DNA of 32,613 nt, taken from contig CAZDRI010000020.1 in NCBI GenBank assembly GCA_964508055.1, positions 1-32,613 on the forward strand, in the 5' to 3' direction. The DNA comes from CAZDRI01 sp964508055. Its GTDB lineage: Bacteria; Pseudomonadota; Gammaproteobacteria; PS1; Pseudothioglobaceae. A program made the translations under genes and the position numbers. Position 1 is the first letter of the stretch. Every line of letters starts with the position of its first letter. The notes beneath the pieces are model-generated. The model was not told where the DNA came from and did no database searches. It worked only from the letters and a program-made list of their open reading frames with translations. Below are positions 32,348-32,613 of this stretch, piece after piece.

Positions 32348-32613
32348 TTGCCTTTTCTAATGTTTCAATCCAATTTTGTTTTCTAAGCTGCCTATGTGGC
32401 AGTTAACCTAAAGGTGAGATGTTAGGTGTTGCAGCTAGTTTTCTAAGCTGCCTATATGGCAGTTAACAAGTCAAAAAGGTTATTGGTTTGGGATATAGAT
32501 TTCTAAGCTGCCTATGTGGCAGTTAACAAGTTTTGTAACATTAGCCAAAGATAAAAATTTTTCTAAGCTGCCTATGTGGCAGTTAACCAGAAGCTATGCC
32601 ATTTGCTCTCAGA
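32323..32613 (-). CRISPR. Type I-F CRISPR array 2, runs off the right edge
   Basis: Repeats at 32323-32347 (degenerate, part of cassette D), 32380, 32440, 32500 and 32560, with four complete 32-bp spacers and 26 bases of a fifth at the window end. The repeat at 32440 carries TATAT instead of TATGT in the loop. Same orientation as array 1, so its leader and possibly cas genes would lie to the right, outside the window. Confidence 0.96.

Noticed and set aside
28863..32613. Cassette as tracrRNA or TnpB/IscB-type guide RNA
   Set aside because: The repeats are clear type I-F, which needs no tracrRNA, and there is no Cas9, Cas12, TnpB or IscB gene in the window.

Overview
The window is AT-rich bacterial DNA (roughly 30% G+C by eye). 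It most resembles a free-living or symbiotic gammaproteobacterium of the sulfur-oxidiser/autotroph type. Pointers are a class III PHA synthase (PhaC+PhaE), a CbbQ/CbbO-type RuBisCO-activase pair next to rpiA, argB-pyrK-yggS, tadA-lepA, and a VC_2705-type solute:Na+ symporter operon. The taxonomic placement is inference; there is no rRNA gene in the window.

Layout. 1-950: start of a secreted LamG-like surface protein (minus strand, runs off the left edge). 1261-2188: ydcH-like gene and alkD (minus). 2252-4499: tadA-lepA (plus). 4601-9700: symporter small and large subunits, an anchored unknown, a cNMP/CBS/DUF294 signalling protein and a DEDD exonuclease (plus). 9693-14856: complete PHB locus on the minus strand in the order phasin, phaA, phaB, phaE, phaC, phaR, with a strong phasin promoter bracketed by TGCATTGCA motifs and a hairpin-dense gap between phasin and phaA. 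14959-16679: hemW and rdgB (minus). 16715-21183: rpiA, a possible 29-codon gene, a UPF0114 membrane protein, cbbQ and cbbO (plus). 21273-23660: argB-pyrK-yggS with overlapping ends. 23687-24619: voltage-gated-type K+ channel (minus). 24845-28297: a BCCT betaine-type transporter followed by an unusual lipoprotein that fuses an OpuAC betaine-binding domain, a TAXI-type binding domain and a C-terminal membrane helix (minus).

28298-32613 is an accessory region of a different character. It holds damaged virus- or plasmid-like genes: an SSB fragment, a coiled-coil secreted protein, small membrane proteins, a HerA/FtsK-like ATPase fragment and a basic unknown. Two type I-F CRISPR arrays (28-bp repeat, 32-bp spacer) are embedded in it without any cas gene. 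Array 1 has 6 repeats; array 2 runs off the right edge. Repeats read as I-F crRNA on the minus strand. Four copies of a conserved ~90-bp, triple-hairpin segment, each fused to a degenerate I-F repeat, are scattered here. In two cases the repeat edge abuts a headless coding fragment (SSB, ATPase). This repeat-trailer cassette and its dispersal are the most unusual thing in the window.

How the genes work together: phaA-phaB-phaEC make PHB from acetyl-CoA, phasin coats the granule and PhaR probably represses phasin when no polymer is present. The symporter operon probably imports a small carboxylate such as acetate. rpiA and cbbQO point to a Calvin cycle encoded elsewhere. The BCCT/binding-protein pair suggests binding-protein-assisted uptake of a betaine-like osmolyte.
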